The notes: a model not told the origin generated them from the letters alone. A stretch of DNA of 64,000 nucleotides from Pseudanabaena yagii GIHE-NHR1 (GCF_012863495.1 NZ_JAAVJL010000001.1:2724001-2788000); one strand, 5' to 3'. Shown: positions 44,750 through 55,629, counted from the first letter of the stretch. Numbers and translations: made by a program.

Positions 44750-44884
44750 TTTTTATTGAATGTTCTTGAAATCCTTTGATAGCAATATTTCTGAGCAAAA
44801 CCCTAATGTTTTGCTGCATTGTAGAGCGCTAAACGATTGACGTTTGCTATACACTATTGGCAGATAGTAACTAGATAATTCACT

Positions 44885-45349
44885 ATGACCTTCACAACAG
44901 AATCGCCAATATCTCCTGTAGAAGCAGAATCTAGTTTTGCACCCACACCTAACCACATTGTGCAAACCATCCAAACTGTCATTGCTACTATGGATGCTGA
45001 TAACTCAGCTCTTGAGAACCAGACAGAGGATACGTGGAAATTCCAATATGGCACTGTAGAAGTAGTTGTCAATATTACTGGAACTGAACCAAGTGATACA
45101 TTTACCGTCTTTTCGACCGTATTAAACGCACCATTCAAAGATGAAGCAAAGTTAAATCGCTGGCTGCTAGAAAAGAATGCTACGGATACCTTTGAAGCAA
45201 GATATGCCATTCAAAATGATAAGGTATTGGTCTTGGCTTCACGCGCTGTCGAAGATCTCTCACCTGCGGAGATTTCACGCATCATCACCATTGTGGCAGC
45301 GATCGCTGATGATAACGACGAATTTCTGAAAGAAAACTTTAGTGCTTAA
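44885..45349 (+). CDS. YbjN domain-containing protein
   Basis: 154 aa. The domain (about 25-150) has the secretion-chaperone-like alpha/beta layout: an N-terminal helix (HIVQTIQTVIATMDAD), alternating strands (WKFQYGTVEVVVNITG, FTVFSTVLNAPF), ARYAIQNDKVLVLASRAV and the terminal helix ISRIITIVAAIADDND. Such proteins are frequent in cyanobacteria, without a clear function. The family call is by pattern. Two hairpins follow. Confidence 0.75.
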   Translation: MTFTTESPISPVEAESSFAPTPNHIVQTIQTVIATMDADNSALENQTEDTWKFQYGTVEVVVNITGTEPSDTFTVFSTVLNAPFKDEAKLNRWLLEKNATDTFEARYAIQNDKVLVLASRAVEDLSPAEISRIITIVAAIADDNDEFLKENFSA

Positions 45350-45355
45350 AAGCGA

Positions 45356-45390
45356 AAATGAGTGGCGGTGCGAAGCGCCGCCACTCATTT
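45356..45390. repeat. Hairpin with GAA apex
   Basis: AAATGAGTGGCGG (45356-45368) pairs exactly with 45378-45390; the inner part TGC-GAA-GCG adds one wobble pair and two GC pairs. It begins 7 bp after the YbjN gene stop and could terminate it. Confidence 0.8.
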
Positions 45391-45425
45391 ATTGATATAC
45401 AGCAGTTCATGATGCAAGGAACCAT

Positions 45426-45474
45426 AAGAAAACCTTGTAGAGTGTCGCTTTGCAACACTCTACAAGGTTTTCTT
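45426..45474. repeat. 20-bp hairpin inside a MITE-like frame
   Basis: AAGAAAACCTTGTAGAGTGT (45426-45445) pairs exactly with 45455-45474 around CGC-TTT-GCA. Outside it are TATACAGCAGTTC (about 45398) and AAAGTGCTGTAAA (about 45490). The right end GTGCTGTAA also closes the element near 53,510, suggesting related ends with different stems. Confidence 0.75.
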
Positions 45475-45539
45475 AGATTTGGTTGGTTAGAAAGTGCTGT
45501 AAATCGTAGAGCCTAAGGTAATTGCTAGCAGCTAAAGAT

Positions 45540-46238
45540 ATGGACAAACCGTGGCAGATCATCCCCTATTCCGAGACATCGGGGGATCTGCATATGGCTC
45601 TAGATAATGATTTACTCGATCGCCATAGTAATAATCCTCGATCTCCATCAATTTTAAGATTTTACCGATGGACACCAGCCGCGATTTCGCTTGGTTTCCA
45701 TCAAAAGCAATATCCCGATCTCTGGCATGAGATCGCTCAAAAATATCAGCTCGATATTGTCCGTCGTCCCAGTGGAGGTAGAGCAGTTGTCCATAAGGGT
45801 GATCTGACCTATGCGGTAATTACAAATATTGAATTAGAAGGCAAACAGCGATCTCATCGTGAAATTTACGAATATATCTGTGAATTTCTAATTCAAGGTT
45901 TTGCCCAATTGGGGATTTCGCTTACCTACGGACAGTCAGGACGTGGATATATCCACAACCCCAGTTGTTTTTCCACAGCCACTAATGCAGATTTAATCAT
46001 TCCCGATGGCAGGAAACTGATTGGTAGTGCTCAGGTTTATCGCCGCAATTCCGTCTTACAGCATGGCTCCATTGCGATCGCCCCTGATCACCAATTACTA
46101 ACAGAGTTATTTCAAACTAAAGTTCCAATAGTAGGCTGTGAAGAACTCTTACAAAGCCAGCATGAAAATTTAAGTGCAGAATTAATCAGGATATTAACGA
46201 CGGCGGCGCGGCAACACTTTCAGGCGGAGTTCTTGTAA
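45540..46238 (+). CDS. Lipoate/octanoate transfer protein, LipM-like
   Basis: 232 aa from the ATG at 45540; the frame opens six codons earlier with TTG. It belongs to the BPL/LplA/LipB fold: [16 protein letters not shown], the lipoyl-binding box [19 protein letters not shown] and [20 protein letters not shown] with the conserved Lys. A Cys in [13 protein letters not shown] fits the nucleophile region of LipM octanoyltransferases, so it may transfer octanoyl groups from ACP to lipoyl domains. Lipoate ligase is the alternative. Its last 45 bp overlap the convergent pseudouridine synthase gene. Confidence 0.82.
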   Translation: MDKPWQIIPYSETSGDLHMALDNDLLDRHSNNPRSPSILRFYRWTPAAISLGFHQKQYPDLWHEIAQKYQLDIVRRPSGGRAVVHKGDLTYAVITNIELEGKQRSHREIYEYICEFLIQGFAQLGISLTYGQSGRGYIHNPSCFSTATNADLIIPDGRKLIGSAQVYRRNSVLQHGSIAIAPDHQLLTELFQTKVPIVGCEELLQSQHENLSAELIRILTTAARQHFQAEFL

Positions 46239-46817
46239 CTCATAATCAGTTAAGCTGCGCCATTCTCCCACATTGAGATTGTCTAAACGCAAATGCGCGA
46301 TCGCTACACGTACCAGTCGCAACGTCGGGAATCCCACAGCAGCAGTCATCTTTCGCACCTGACGATTTTTCCCTTCCGTTAGAGTTAACTCAATCCATGC
46401 TGTAGGAATGCTTGCTCGAAAGCGAATTGGGGGATTACGTGGTGGTAATTCTGGCTCAGAGTCTAATAATTTTGCGATCGCAGGTTTAGTCCGATAACCT
46501 TGGATTAGTACACCATCCCGCAATTGCTGCAACGCCTCTTCCGTGGGGATTCTTTCCACTTGTACCCAATAAGTTCTTGTATGTTCAAATTGCGGGTCGA
46601 TTAAGCGATGCTTTAACTGTCCATCATTGGTTAAGAGCATCAATCCTTCACTATCAAAATCCAATCGCCCAACGGAATAAACCTCAGGGATATCAATATA
46701 TTCTTTTAAGGTAGGACGTGGTGATGCACTGTCATCAGTAAACTGGCAGAGCACACCATAGGGCTTATAGAAAAGAATATATTTAGAAAGATATTGGCGA
46801 TCGCGCATAAGTTTCAT
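46194..46817 (-). CDS. rluE: RluE/RsuA-type rRNA pseudouridine synthase
   Basis: 207 aa. It isomerises a uridine of rRNA; the catalytic Asp is in [19 protein letters not shown]. The rest of the fold includes [14 protein letters not shown], the [12 protein letters not shown] segment and [20 protein letters not shown]. There is no S4 domain, which supports RluE rather than RsuA/RluB. Start by ATG at 46817 overlapping the kinase stop (ATGA), so the gene is coupled to the kinase upstream; a second ATG lies at 46808. Its 3' end overlaps the lipoyl-transfer gene by 45 bp. Confidence 0.88.
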   Translation of the reverse strand: MKLMRDRQYLSKYILFYKPYGVLCQFTDDSASPRPTLKEYIDIPEVYSVGRLDFDSEGLMLLTNDGQLKHRLIDPQFEHTRTYWVQVERIPTEEALQQLRDGVLIQGYRTKPAIAKLLDSEPELPPRNPPIRFRASIPTAWIELTLTEGKNRQVRKMTAAVGFPTLRLVRVAIAHLRLDNLNVGEWRSLTDYELQELRLKVLPRRRR

Positions 46818-48541
46818 GCATTTAAACGCTGCTGAATAGAAATAAGAAGTTGCTTGATCTTAATGGGTTTAACTAGATAATCACTGACTCCTGCTGCCAA
46901 ATAGCGATCGCGATCGACCACATCTCTCGAATCTGACATAGCAATAATGGGAATATCTTTAGTAATAGACTCTATCTGAATTTGGTTAATACCATCCAAA
47001 GCAGAAATTCCCGAAAGTTGGACATCAATAACTATCAAATCGGTTGGGAATAAATGAACATGCTCGATCGCTTGTTGCCAAGACTTTGCCCATATTAGAC
47101 GGTAGCTCCTAGCTTCTAAATAGCTAAAAAAGCTATGCATGATTGCATTATTTTCACCCACTAACAAGACTACAGGCAAGCGAGGAGATGATGTTGCATG
47201 AATTTGACGCTCTATGGTTTTGTGTTCTCTTAATTTCTGAAGATCGACAGTATTTGTGTAAGTAGGACATTGTGTACAAGCAGTTATAGGTAAATCGATA
47301 GTAAAACAACTTCCCTTATGTATTTCACTTGCTACACTTACATTACCGCCATGTAGTTCTACTACCTGCTTCACAAATGCCAAACCTAATCCAGTACCTT
47401 CATATTTACGGTTGAAATTACTATCTATTTGGACAAAGGGCTGAAATAACTTTTGGATATTCTCTGGAGAAATACCAATCCCAGTATCTATTATGGCAAT
47501 TCTCACAAATCCATCTCGAAGCGATTTTTGATCTGACAAATCTGAAGTGAATTGAGTGATTTCTATGGTAATGCTGCCTCCTGATGGTGTAAATTTAATT
47601 GCATTGTGAAGTAAATGTACTAGAACCTGCTTAATCCGAACTTCATCCAAATGTATATCAGGTAGATGAGAAGGAAACATAGATATAATCTGGAGACGTT
47701 TTTGTAATATCTTGAGATTAACTAAGTTAAGACTTGATTCGCAAACTTTTCTAATTGAAGTGCTTTGGCAATTTAATTTGAGTTCTCCAGATTCAATCTT
47801 GGAGATATCCAGAATATTATTAATTAACTCTAGTAAATGATAGCCACTCTTATCAATGGTATCTAAGGCTTGCATTTGTTGCTTATTAATTGTACCTAAA
47901 GCTCCATTCTTTAACCCTTCTGCCATGCCTAAAATAGAATTTAGAGGTGTACGAAATTCATGACTCATATTGGCTAAAAATGAATCCTTAAGTCTTGTGA
48001 CTTGAGTTAATTGAAGGTTAACTAGGGTTAATTTTTCATTTTGTTGACGTATTTGCTCATCGGCTTGTTGGAGATCAATTAACTTCTGTTCAAGCTGTGC
48101 AGCTATATTTTGTTGTTTAATTACCTCCTGCTCTAAGTTTCTTGATAGTTCTCTAACTTGCAGATGTGTTTTAATTCGCCTGACCAACTCTCTTTCATTA
48201 AATGGCTTCGTAATGTAGTCTATTGCTCCCAACTCAAAGCCTCTGATTTTACTATCTACATCCGTTGATGCAGTCATAAAAATCACAGGTATTTGACTAG
48301 TTCGATCATCATTCTTGATCCTGCTACATACTTGAAAGCCGTCTAGTTTAGGCATATACACATCTAACAGGATTAGATCTGGGATTTCACGAGATAGCAA
48401 TGTTAGAGCACGCTCTCCATTATTCGCGATCGCTATGTCATATCCTTCATCTCTAAGAATTTCTGTAATAACATTGAGATTTGTTTGTTCATCATCAACT
48501 ACCAGAACTAAAGCTTTTTCACTAGGTGACTGAGATAACAT
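46814..48541 (-). CDS. Receiver-HK-receiver hybrid kinase
   Basis: 575 aa, soluble; GGGAG precedes the ATG. An N-terminal receiver ([19 protein letters not shown], phospho-Asp about 59) is joined by a coiled coil (about 130-185) to HisKA ([12 protein letters not shown], His about 200) and HATPase ([12 protein letters not shown]). The C-terminal receiver keeps the Asp ([10 protein letters not shown]) and Lys (LVKPI) but its acidic pocket is GEN rather than D/E-D, so it may be impaired. It lies 61 bp downstream of the IS-split kinase on the same strand and was probably in its operon. Confidence 0.9.
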   Translation of the reverse strand: MLSQSPSEKALVLVVDDEQTNLNVITEILRDEGYDIAIANNGERALTLLSREIPDLILLDVYMPKLDGFQVCSRIKNDDRTSQIPVIFMTASTDVDSKIRGFELGAIDYITKPFNERELVRRIKTHLQVRELSRNLEQEVIKQQNIAAQLEQKLIDLQQADEQIRQQNEKLTLVNLQLTQVTRLKDSFLANMSHEFRTPLNSILGMAEGLKNGALGTINKQQMQALDTIDKSGYHLLELINNILDISKIESGELKLNCQSTSIRKVCESSLNLVNLKILQKRLQIISMFPSHLPDIHLDEVRIKQVLVHLLHNAIKFTPSGGSITIEITQFTSDLSDQKSLRDGFVRIAIIDTGIGISPENIQKLFQPFVQIDSNFNRKYEGTGLGLAFVKQVVELHGGNVSVASEIHKGSCFTIDLPITACTQCPTYTNTVDLQKLREHKTIERQIHATSSPRLPVVLLVGENNAIMHSFFSYLEARSYRLIWAKSWQQAIEHVHLFPTDLIVIDVQLSGISALDGINQIQIESITKDIPIIAMSDSRDVVDRDRYLAAGVSDYLVKPIKIKQLLISIQQRLNA

Positions 48542-48602
48542 TTGTCTTGCTCCCGCCTAATATTAATTTTGTTTTCAACCTTTTATTGGCTTGAGATTAA
48601 AC

Positions 48603-50560
48603 TTAACTAATTTCAAGATATTTAAGAATCGTACTCTCAATTAATTCACCTTCAAATTCCATTGCCATTTGGGTTAATTTTTGGATAAAAGGTTGATAGC
48701 GATCGCTCTTTTGGCTAATTAGTTCTAGATGTTGCGTAAACTTAAGAAACATTCCTTTTTGGGATAATCCTAAGAGAATACGCAAATCCTCAGATGGAGG
48801 TGCAATTATCTCTAGATCACTGGTTTGATTCTCTGTAAAGTTAGGTAGTTTTGTTACTTCTTCATATTTCCATGTCAGTTGTAAATATTTAGAGATTAAC
48901 TGTAATAAATCATCAACGTTGATAGGCTTTGCCAAGAAAGCATTGCCACCCATTTCTTCAGTTTTTTGTTGCTCCGTATCCGATACTGATGCTGAGGATA
49001 CAATCACGACTAAATCCTTAATTGCCATGTCATTACGGATTTTTCTCAAAAGCTCAAAGCCATCCATAACTGGCATAATGATATCTGTAATGATCAGATC
49101 GTAAGACTTTTGCCTAATTTGAGTTAAAGCCTCTTGCCCATTCCCCGCTTCATCAACTTCAAACCCTATAGCTGTTAATAAATTAGCAAGTACCGAACGA
49201 TTTTCCCAACGATCATCTACGACTAGTAAATGTCGAGGTTCACCTTCATATCCCACTATTTGACTACCATTCTCAGCTAATACTTTCTGCTCAAAACTAC
49301 TAGTGGTTTCACAAACTATATCAAAGCTAAAAGTACTGCCTCGTCCTAATTCGCTACTAACTTCAATGCGACTTCCCATTAAACCTATAATTCTTTGACT
49401 GATTGCCAAACCTAAGCCTGTTCCTTCCACTTGGCGTTTCTTGTTGCCAACCTGTTCAAAAGCATCAAAGATTTTTTCTTTATAACGATTATCAATGCCA
49501 ATTCCCGTATCTTCTACTTGAAAACGCAGCAATACTTGTGTAGATATTGCAAATTGCTCAGAGCTTGAGGATATTTGATTTGAAATATTTTGAGAGCTTA
49601 AGTTTTGGATACTAAGCGTGACATTTCCTTGATCGGTAAATTTAATGGCATTACCGATTAAATTAATTAAAACTTGTCGTAGCCGCTTATCATCAACAAA
49701 AATGCCCTCTGGTAGATCTTTATCCAAGTTAACAATAAGTTGAATCCCTTTTTTCTCGGCTCGTAATCGACAGATCTCTACTACACCTTGCAGAAAGGAT
49801 TGCAGATGAATTGCCTGCGAAGTGATTTCCAACTTGCGCGCTTCTATTTTGGATAAATCTAAAATGTCATTAATAAGGGTTAATAGGTGAGAACCACATT
49901 GATGAATAATATCAATCCCTTGACGTTCTTTTGTTGTGATTGCCTTCGAGCGACTGAGAATTTGAGTATAGCCCAAGATCCCATTGAGGGGTGTGCGTAG
50001 CTCATGGCTCATACTTGCCAAGAATTCACTTTTGGCTTGATTGGCAGCATCGGCAAGTTCTTTAGCCTGACTTAATTCAATGGTTCTATCTGCAACTCTT
50101 TGCTCTAGTACCTCAAAGGATTCTTTGAGTTGTAATGACATCTGGTTAAAGGAATTAGCCAAAACCTCCGCTTCTAAAACTCCATGAGTATTTACTTCCT
50201 GTTCTAAGTCACCTTCAGCGATCGCTTTAGCGGCGGTCGTTAGTTTTTTCATCGGTGCAACAATCAAACGCGAACTAAAGACCCCAATGCCAATAGTAGC
50301 CAATAAAGTGAGCAGACAAAGCAATATGGTAAAAGTAGTATTTTTATTGATTGTCTCCATAAAATCATCTTCAGGTACGACGAGGACAATGATCCAGTCA
50401 ATACCACGCTGATCTTTGATGGGGAATACTTCCACAAACTGTCTTTTGCCATCCAGATCAAAATCTAGTTGTTGTCTCGCTGAAATCCCTCTAACTCCTT
50501 GAGAGGATTTAGTTAAATGTTTAATTGTAGATTGAAGTAGATAATCTGGGCTTTGAGAAG
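48603..50560 (-). pseudogene. 3' part of IS-split hybrid kinase
   Basis: This encodes the rest of the sensor domain, TM2 ([19 protein letters not shown]), HAMP ([19 protein letters not shown]), HisKA ([16 protein letters not shown]), HATPase ([12 protein letters not shown]) and receiver ([23 protein letters not shown]) plus a helical tail without a phospho-His. With the 5' part at 51988-52846 it gives one continuous 938-codon frame once the IS and one duplicate of the 9-bp target are removed (859 + 1958 = 2817 nt). A start codon inside the IS end (50582) could let a truncated, single-TM kinase be made. Confidence 0.9.
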
Positions 50561-50569
50561 CTTGGATTT

Positions 50570-51987
50570 CAGCAATTCTCATTATGAACGAAGGCTAGTC
50601 AAACCGTTGATATAGGGATATTGTAAATAACATGATGATTGATTTAGGGGAAGAGCTTTGAAAGCACAAGGCTCATTCGACAGAATTGTAGAAATTTTCC
50701 GACAACAACTAGAATCATTGCCAGACAAGCGGACAGGCAAAAATAGTCGCTATGGCATGGAAGATGCAGCCATGAGTGCATTCAGTGTATTTTTCACTCA
50801 AAGTCCATCATTCTTGTCTTACCAGCGGACAATGGAGCAGACAAAAGGGCGAAGCAACGCCCAAAGTTTATTTGGGGTGCATAAAATACCAACGGATAAC
50901 CATATCCGAGACTTGCTAGACCCAGTGCAACCTAAAGAAATGTTTCCAGTGTTCGAGACAATCTTGGAGACGATAGAGCAAAAGGGGAAACTGCAAGGAT
51001 TTCGAGGATTCGCCAACAATCTATTAATGGCGCTAGATGGGACAGAGTACTTTAGTTCAAAACAAATACACTGTCACCATTGTTCGAGTAGGAAAATGAA
51101 ATCAGGAGAAATTCATTATTTTCATAGCGTAGTTACGCCAGTTATCGTCAGTCCACATCAATCGCAAGTGATTCCCCTAGTACCAGAATTTATTGTGCCG
51201 CAGGATGGAAATGACAAGCAAGACTGTGAGAATACAGCCGCCAAAAGATGGTTGTTACAACATGGCAGTAAGTACAGTGCATTCAAGGTAACTGTTTTGG
51301 GTGATGACCTTTATTCTCGCCAACCCCTCTGCCAAATGCTATTAGAGCAACAGTTCAACTTCATCTTAGTCTGCCGCCCCGAATCTCACCCCACTATCTA
51401 TGAGCATATAGAAGGGATTGCTTTGCCAACGGTGGTTGTCAATAAGTGGACAGGGAAAGTTCAAGAGACCTATACCTACCAATATGTCAATGGGCTACCT
51501 ATCAAAGATGGTGACGATGCTTTGCTGGTTAACTGGTGTGAACTAACTGTGACTAGACCTGATGGCAAGGTAGTTTACAAAAACTCTTTTGCCACCAATC
51601 ACCTGATTACTGAGCAAACAGTGGTGGAAATCGTGCTGGCTGGTCGTACTCGTTGGAAAGTGGAAAATGAGAATAACAATACTCTCAAAACTAAGGGCTA
51701 CAACCTAGAACACAACTTTGGACATGGCAAGGAGCATCTTGCTTCATTCCTAGCCACCCTCAATATTTTGTCCCTACTATTTCACACGTTATTGGAATTG
51801 GTCGATGACAAGTACCAGTTATTGCGCTCTCATTTGCCAACCCGCAAAACCTTTTTTAACGATTTACGCGCCTTGACTCGATATCTTGTTTTTGATAGTT
51901 GGGATCATCTTTTGACTTTTATGATTCAAGGTTTGGAGTTAGATCTCCCTCCCAACAGTAGTTAATTTTTCATAATGAGAATTGCTG
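50570..51987 (+). mobile_element. Insertion sequence, 1,418 bp
   Basis: Perfect 19-bp terminal inverted repeats (CAGCAATTCTCATTATGAA at 50570-50588 and its complement at 51969-51987) bound a single transposase gene. The target CTTGGATTT is duplicated on both sides (50561-50569, 51988-51996), which shows a recent, complete transposition into the kinase gene. No HIP1 octamer lies inside. Exact ends are inferred by requiring both inverted repeats and the duplication to agree. Confidence 0.95.
50658..51965 (+). CDS. DDE transposase
   Basis: 435 aa from a TTG with AGGGGAAGAG upstream; it fills nearly the whole IS. Likely acidic catalytic residues are in LMALDGTEYF, VTVLGDDLYSR and WKVENENNNTLKTKGYNLEH, the last resembling the YREK-like segment of IS4-related enzymes. 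The CHHCSSRKMKSGEIHYFH segment may bind a metal. The element is 1.4 kb with 9-bp duplications; I would place it with IS4-like or ISNCY transposases without certainty. The frame is intact, so the element may still be active. Confidence 0.9.
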   Translation: MKAQGSFDRIVEIFRQQLESLPDKRTGKNSRYGMEDAAMSAFSVFFTQSPSFLSYQRTMEQTKGRSNAQSLFGVHKIPTDNHIRDLLDPVQPKEMFPVFETILETIEQKGKLQGFRGFANNLLMALDGTEYFSSKQIHCHHCSSRKMKSGEIHYFHSVVTPVIVSPHQSQVIPLVPEFIVPQDGNDKQDCENTAAKRWLLQHGSKYSAFKVTVLGDDLYSRQPLCQMLLEQQFNFILVCRPESHPTIYEHIEGIALPTVVVNKWTGKVQETYTYQYVNGLPIKDGDDALLVNWCELTVTRPDGKVVYKNSFATNHLITEQTVVEIVLAGRTRWKVENENNNTLKTKGYNLEHNFGHGKEHLASFLATLNILSLLFHTLLELVDDKYQLLRSHLPTRKTFFNDLRALTRYLVFDSWDHLLTFMIQGLELDLPPNSS

Positions 51988-52846
51988 CTTGGATTTTAAT
52001 TGCCTTATTGCCTTTAATAATGAATGGTTGTGAGATCTTAGAACTGGCAAGTAAATCTTCTGTTTCACGTTCAATCGCAAATACTTCACTATTTCGAGTA
52101 ATCTGGAGATCTTTATCTTTGATGACACGAGTCAGATTTTCTAGATCCAAGGTTACACTTATGACCGCCAGCAAGTCCTGTTGATTAGCATTTCGATATA
52201 ATGCTTGGCTCAAACTCAACCCCAATGCAGGTTTTTGAGAGCGTGCTAGGGAAAAGATCTGAGTCCAACTAGCTTTTGTATTGTTGATTGCCTGTTTATA
52301 CCAAGGGCGATCGCGAGGATCAAATTTTTCTTTGGCAATTAAGTCTGTACGCTGCCCTTGAGGATTAAGTTTATAGACAAACCGATTTGGTATGGTCGTT
52401 TGATCGCGAATCTTAACTATGTTCTGACCATCTTCTAATTTTTGATATAGGATAAAATCTCCATTGGGCTTTCCAACCTGCCAGAGTCCACTTGGTGCAA
52501 TATTTACCAAATTTAATAGGTATTTATCTAAACTAGACAAATCATCAAAATACCCCTCCTCATTAGCGAGATCAGCAACTACAAGATCGAAAAGAGAATA
52601 CAACTGTTCAAAATAGTGGTTAAATTGGTTCTCAATATTATTACTTGCCTCAGTCCGTAGTTGAGAGGCAACATTATTTACTGCTTCTCTTCCATTTCGT
52701 AATGATAGCCAAGCAGTTAACCCCACTGCCACAAATGTTTGCAGAACAAAGGGTATCACGATCAGCGATCGTAAAGGGATAGAAAGAAATCCTGTGCGAC
52801 TAGATTGATTGAGTTTATTCTTAGATTTAAGATTGTGATCATTCAT
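51988..52846 (-). pseudogene. 5' part of IS-split hybrid kinase
   Basis: From the ATG at 52846 (GGAGGG upstream) this gives a membrane helix (about 28-48, LIVIPFVLQTFVAVGLTAWL) and a large extracytoplasmic sensor of dCache type (FDLVVADLANEEGYF, RDRPWYKQAINN, LGLSLSQALY). Reading continues into the IS and stops at 51962 after a few foreign residues. Without its second helix and kinase this fragment cannot signal alone. Confidence 0.9.
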
Positions 52847-53979
52847 AAATTCCCTCCTGCAACTATATTTTTAAATTAATGCGTTGAGGCATCCTTAACG
52901 TAAAAGCTTTTCCATCCCCGTCTCCACCATCTACGTTGAATTTTTCTATATAGCGGTTTTCAAGCAACCGAGTTATAGAAGTTATTTTTCATTTTAAAAG
53001 CGGAGAAAGCAACCCATCACTAGATTGGAAAATGACATAGTGAAATGTTTTGAAAGTGTTACAAATTAATAATTTCAAGTATTTCTCTAGAATTTCTTAC
53101 AGCACAAAGCGCTATAAGAAAGTTAAGCTTAGTTTGCTTGTCATCAATTATAGAGCCGAGACTTTGGGCATCATCCAACTCAACTAACATCTTGCTTTAC
53201 CTCAGCTAGATTAGGTTTAAATTGTTTACATTGTTTAGGTAGTTATTATGATTTCATTCCCCCGCTTATCCATTTATTGTAATGCTATTAGTGCTAATTT
53301 GTTTGTAAAATATAAGCCTTTCTTTTTATAAAAATTTGGCGATCAAACTCCTCTTTGCAAGAGGAATTTATGAAGAAGATTGTAGAGATATAGCAATCCT
53401 AAATAGTTTGTGGAAGCGTAAACATTCGGGTTAAGCTTCCACAAACCCAAATATCTACAAATGATTTAGGTCTGCCTATATATCTTAATAAAGAGAAAAG
53501 TGCTGTAACATTTTTTGAATCTAGTAGGATGCGGGCTAGCTAGACGAAAAAGGTTATTAATTCCCTTTTTACCCTAGTAGATTGGGAAACACTATATTTT
53601 TGGTTTTCACTTTCCCGATACAAATATTCAGCCAAAAGATTTATGGGGGGCATTCCATCTATGTATCAGCCTTGAGGTTAGAAAATAGTGATTTTGTGAT
53701 AGTTGCTTCTGACCATGCTTTCTACGTTAGCGATCGCTTACTATGCCCAGTAGTTTTCTTCTGCCTCTAGTCTTGTAATCCTTCATGACAATCCTCTCAA
53801 ACTCAAAACGCATAGGATTGTCTAAAAGTATTTGGTACATTGATTTTGGTTCTTTCAACCTAAACCTGATAAAAAAAGGTAGACTTTTGATGCATAGATC
53901 GAGAAAGAATGTAATATCGTATGGCAAATTCTGGATTGTTAAAGCAATAGCTAGACTATGGCGATTTAGGTAGATCGAA
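52847..53979. other. Gene-poor interval with repeats
   Basis: About 1.1 kb. It contains a copy of the TATAGCRGTTTTCAAGCAA repeat (about 52950-53035, ending CACTAGATTGG as in the copy at 39,170), a possible small gene (53059-53190) and an element at about 53388-53512 with a 12-bp hairpin (GTTTGTGGAAGC, 53406-53417 with 53435-53446) and the right end AAAGTGCTGTAA. I see nothing else supported. Confidence 0.6.
53059..53190 (-). CDS. Possible 43-aa protein upstream of kinase
   Basis: An ATG at 53190 preceded by GAGG opens a 43-codon frame with protein-like composition: MLVELDDAQSLGSIIDDKQ, then TKLNFLIALCAVRNSREILE and a hydrophobic end. It lies 212 bp upstream of the IS-split kinase on the same strand. 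It may be a small gene or the remains of one. There is no other support. Confidence 0.35.
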   Translation of the reverse strand: MLVELDDAQSLGSIIDDKQTKLNFLIALCAVRNSREILEIINL

Positions 53980-54738
53980 ATGAAAGACGACCAAGAATAT
54001 AAATCAATTGGCTGTTGGGAATGTACAAAAGGGGCAGGGTTGGGGTTTGACTTCACAATGGCATTTCAACCAATCGTTGATACTACATCCAAAAAAGTTT
54101 TTGCTCAAGAAGCTCTAGTAAGAGGCACAAACGAAGAACCTGCTGGAGAAATTTTAGGGTGTATTAATGATGAAAATCGCTACCGTTTTGATCAGGCTTG
54201 CCGTGTCAAAGCGGTGCAATTGGGTGCGGCTCTAAATATTGATTCCTTTATTAGTATTAATTTTTTACCCAATGCAGTTTATCGACCCGAATTATGTATT
54301 CGCACAACGATTGAGGCAGCCGAAACCTTTGGATTTCCTGTAAAACAGATTATCTTTGAATTTACTGAAGGTGAAAAAATAACCGATCATGTTCATCTGC
54401 GTGAAATTATTCAATATTATCGGGATACAGGCTTTTTAACAGCGATCGATGATTTTGGTGCAGGCTATTCTGGACTTAACTTATTAGCTGATTTTCAAAC
54501 TGATCTCGTCAAGTTAGATATGGGATTAATTAGAGATATTTCCCATAATAAGAACCGCCAAGCAATTGTAAAGGGAATCGTTCAAGTATGTAATGAACTA
54601 GCCATTAAGGTTATTGCTGAAGGTGTAGAAACCTATGAAGAGTTAACGATTTTACAATCTTTTGGGATAGAACTATTTCAAGGTTATTATTTTGCTAAAC
54701 CTAAATTTAAGGGCTTGGCTGTTATCCATAATTTATAA
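53980..54738 (+). CDS. EAL domain c-di-GMP phosphodiesterase
   Basis: 252 aa, essentially one EAL domain after a short leader (CWECTKGAGLG). Catalytic and metal-binding residues are in place: Glu in QEALVRG, Asn in SINFLPN, Glu in FEFTEGE, the double Asp in AIDDFGAGYSG, Lys in LVKLD and Glu in AEGVETYEE. It should hydrolyse c-di-GMP to pGpG and counteract GGDEF proteins such as the one at 17,894. No sensory domain is attached. Confidence 0.9.
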   Translation: MKDDQEYKSIGCWECTKGAGLGFDFTMAFQPIVDTTSKKVFAQEALVRGTNEEPAGEILGCINDENRYRFDQACRVKAVQLGAALNIDSFISINFLPNAVYRPELCIRTTIEAAETFGFPVKQIIFEFTEGEKITDHVHLREIIQYYRDTGFLTAIDDFGAGYSGLNLLADFQTDLVKLDMGLIRDISHNKNRQAIVKGIVQVCNELAIKVIAEGVETYEELTILQSFGIELFQGYYFAKPKFKGLAVIHNL

Positions 54739-55005
54739 ATGAATTTATGAATTATTTGCAATTTATTTTTGGGTTATAAATGTAGATTAAAAGCCTGTTA
54801 CATTGCTTAGCTCAAGTTAATAATTATTTAAAAATCGCCTTAAAATCGGTTTAAATATAGTTTAAATACACTTTTTAACAGAACTTGACATTCAGGCAAC
54901 GTTTCGATGCCCATATATCACCCTATTTATAGATGACGATCCCCCCTTGTCAACCTAGTGTGAGATATCCATAGATTAAAAACTAGTAGAATTCAAGTAT
55001 TAAGC

Positions 55006-55188
55006 ATGATTCATCAATTAGCAGTTCGCTTAGGTGTGTCGTGTGTGCTGCTCGCAACTTTGCCTCTCGCTACCGACGAAGTCGTCAAGTATGTGCAAGC
55101 CCCACATATCTTTTCAGGGATTGGTGCGATCGCCTCATGTATTGGAGCCTGCGTTCCAGTTTTAACCCTATTCCGCAATTCTGACTAA
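55006..55188 (+). CDS. Small membrane protein, hypothetical
   Basis: 60 aa with two hydrophobic stretches (LGVSCVLLATLPLATDEV and IFSGIGAIASCIGACVPVLTL) and a polar end. The composition and the short spacing to a plausible upstream AT-rich promoter support a real small gene, but there is no strong ribosome-binding site and no family I recognise. It is convergent with ycf35. Confidence 0.45.
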   Translation: MIHQLAVRLGVSCVLLATLPLATDEVVKYVQAPHIFSGIGAIASCIGACVPVLTLFRNSD

Positions 55189-55219
55189 ATTTTAGAAAGC
55201 ACCACGAAGTATTGCTTGA

Positions 55220-55594
55220 TTATGCCCAACGTCCAATCACAATCCTGATCGTGCCATCTTCTAATATCTCTTGCTGCTCGATCGCAAACCCCTGTTGAGT
55301 TGCACTTTGTAAAACTGTTTTAGTCGCATATTGCTGATTTAGTTCTCCTAAAAACTCCTCCACATTCATTGCGACACCCCACATATCAGCAATTAATTCA
55401 TAGCGATCGCCAACCTTGCGAAAGCCCAGATCATAGGCATTGGGCATGGGGATCACATATTCAGCATTAGTGGTATTCCCTAGATATCCTCGTACTAAAG
55501 TATTTTGTTTGACGGGATAGCCAAGCTCTTCTAAGGCTTGTTTCAGCAAGTCCCCATTTTTGATTTCGACGGCGATCGTAGTAAAGTGGGACAT
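55220..55594 (-). CDS. ycf35: Ycf35 (DUF1257) protein
   Basis: 124 aa, with the conserved N-terminus MSHFTTIAVEIKNGDLL and strands EYVIPMPNAYDLGFRK and YELIADMWGVAM. The family is present in cyanobacteria and some plastid genomes and has no known activity. It lies 35 bp downstream of ycf46 on the same strand and is very probably co-transcribed with it. Confidence 0.92.
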   Translation of the reverse strand: MSHFTTIAVEIKNGDLLKQALEELGYPVKQNTLVRGYLGNTTNAEYVIPMPNAYDLGFRKVGDRYELIADMWGVAMNVEEFLGELNQQYATKTVLQSATQQGFAIEQQEILEDGTIRIVIGRWA

Positions 55595-55629
55595 AAAATC
55601 TCAAGGAAAAAGAGCGCTTTACGCTCCCT

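Noticed and set aside
53727-54056. 109-aa minus-strand frame upstream of and into the EAL gene
   Set aside because: It overlaps the start of a solid EAL gene on the other strand and has no recognisable motif or start signal.
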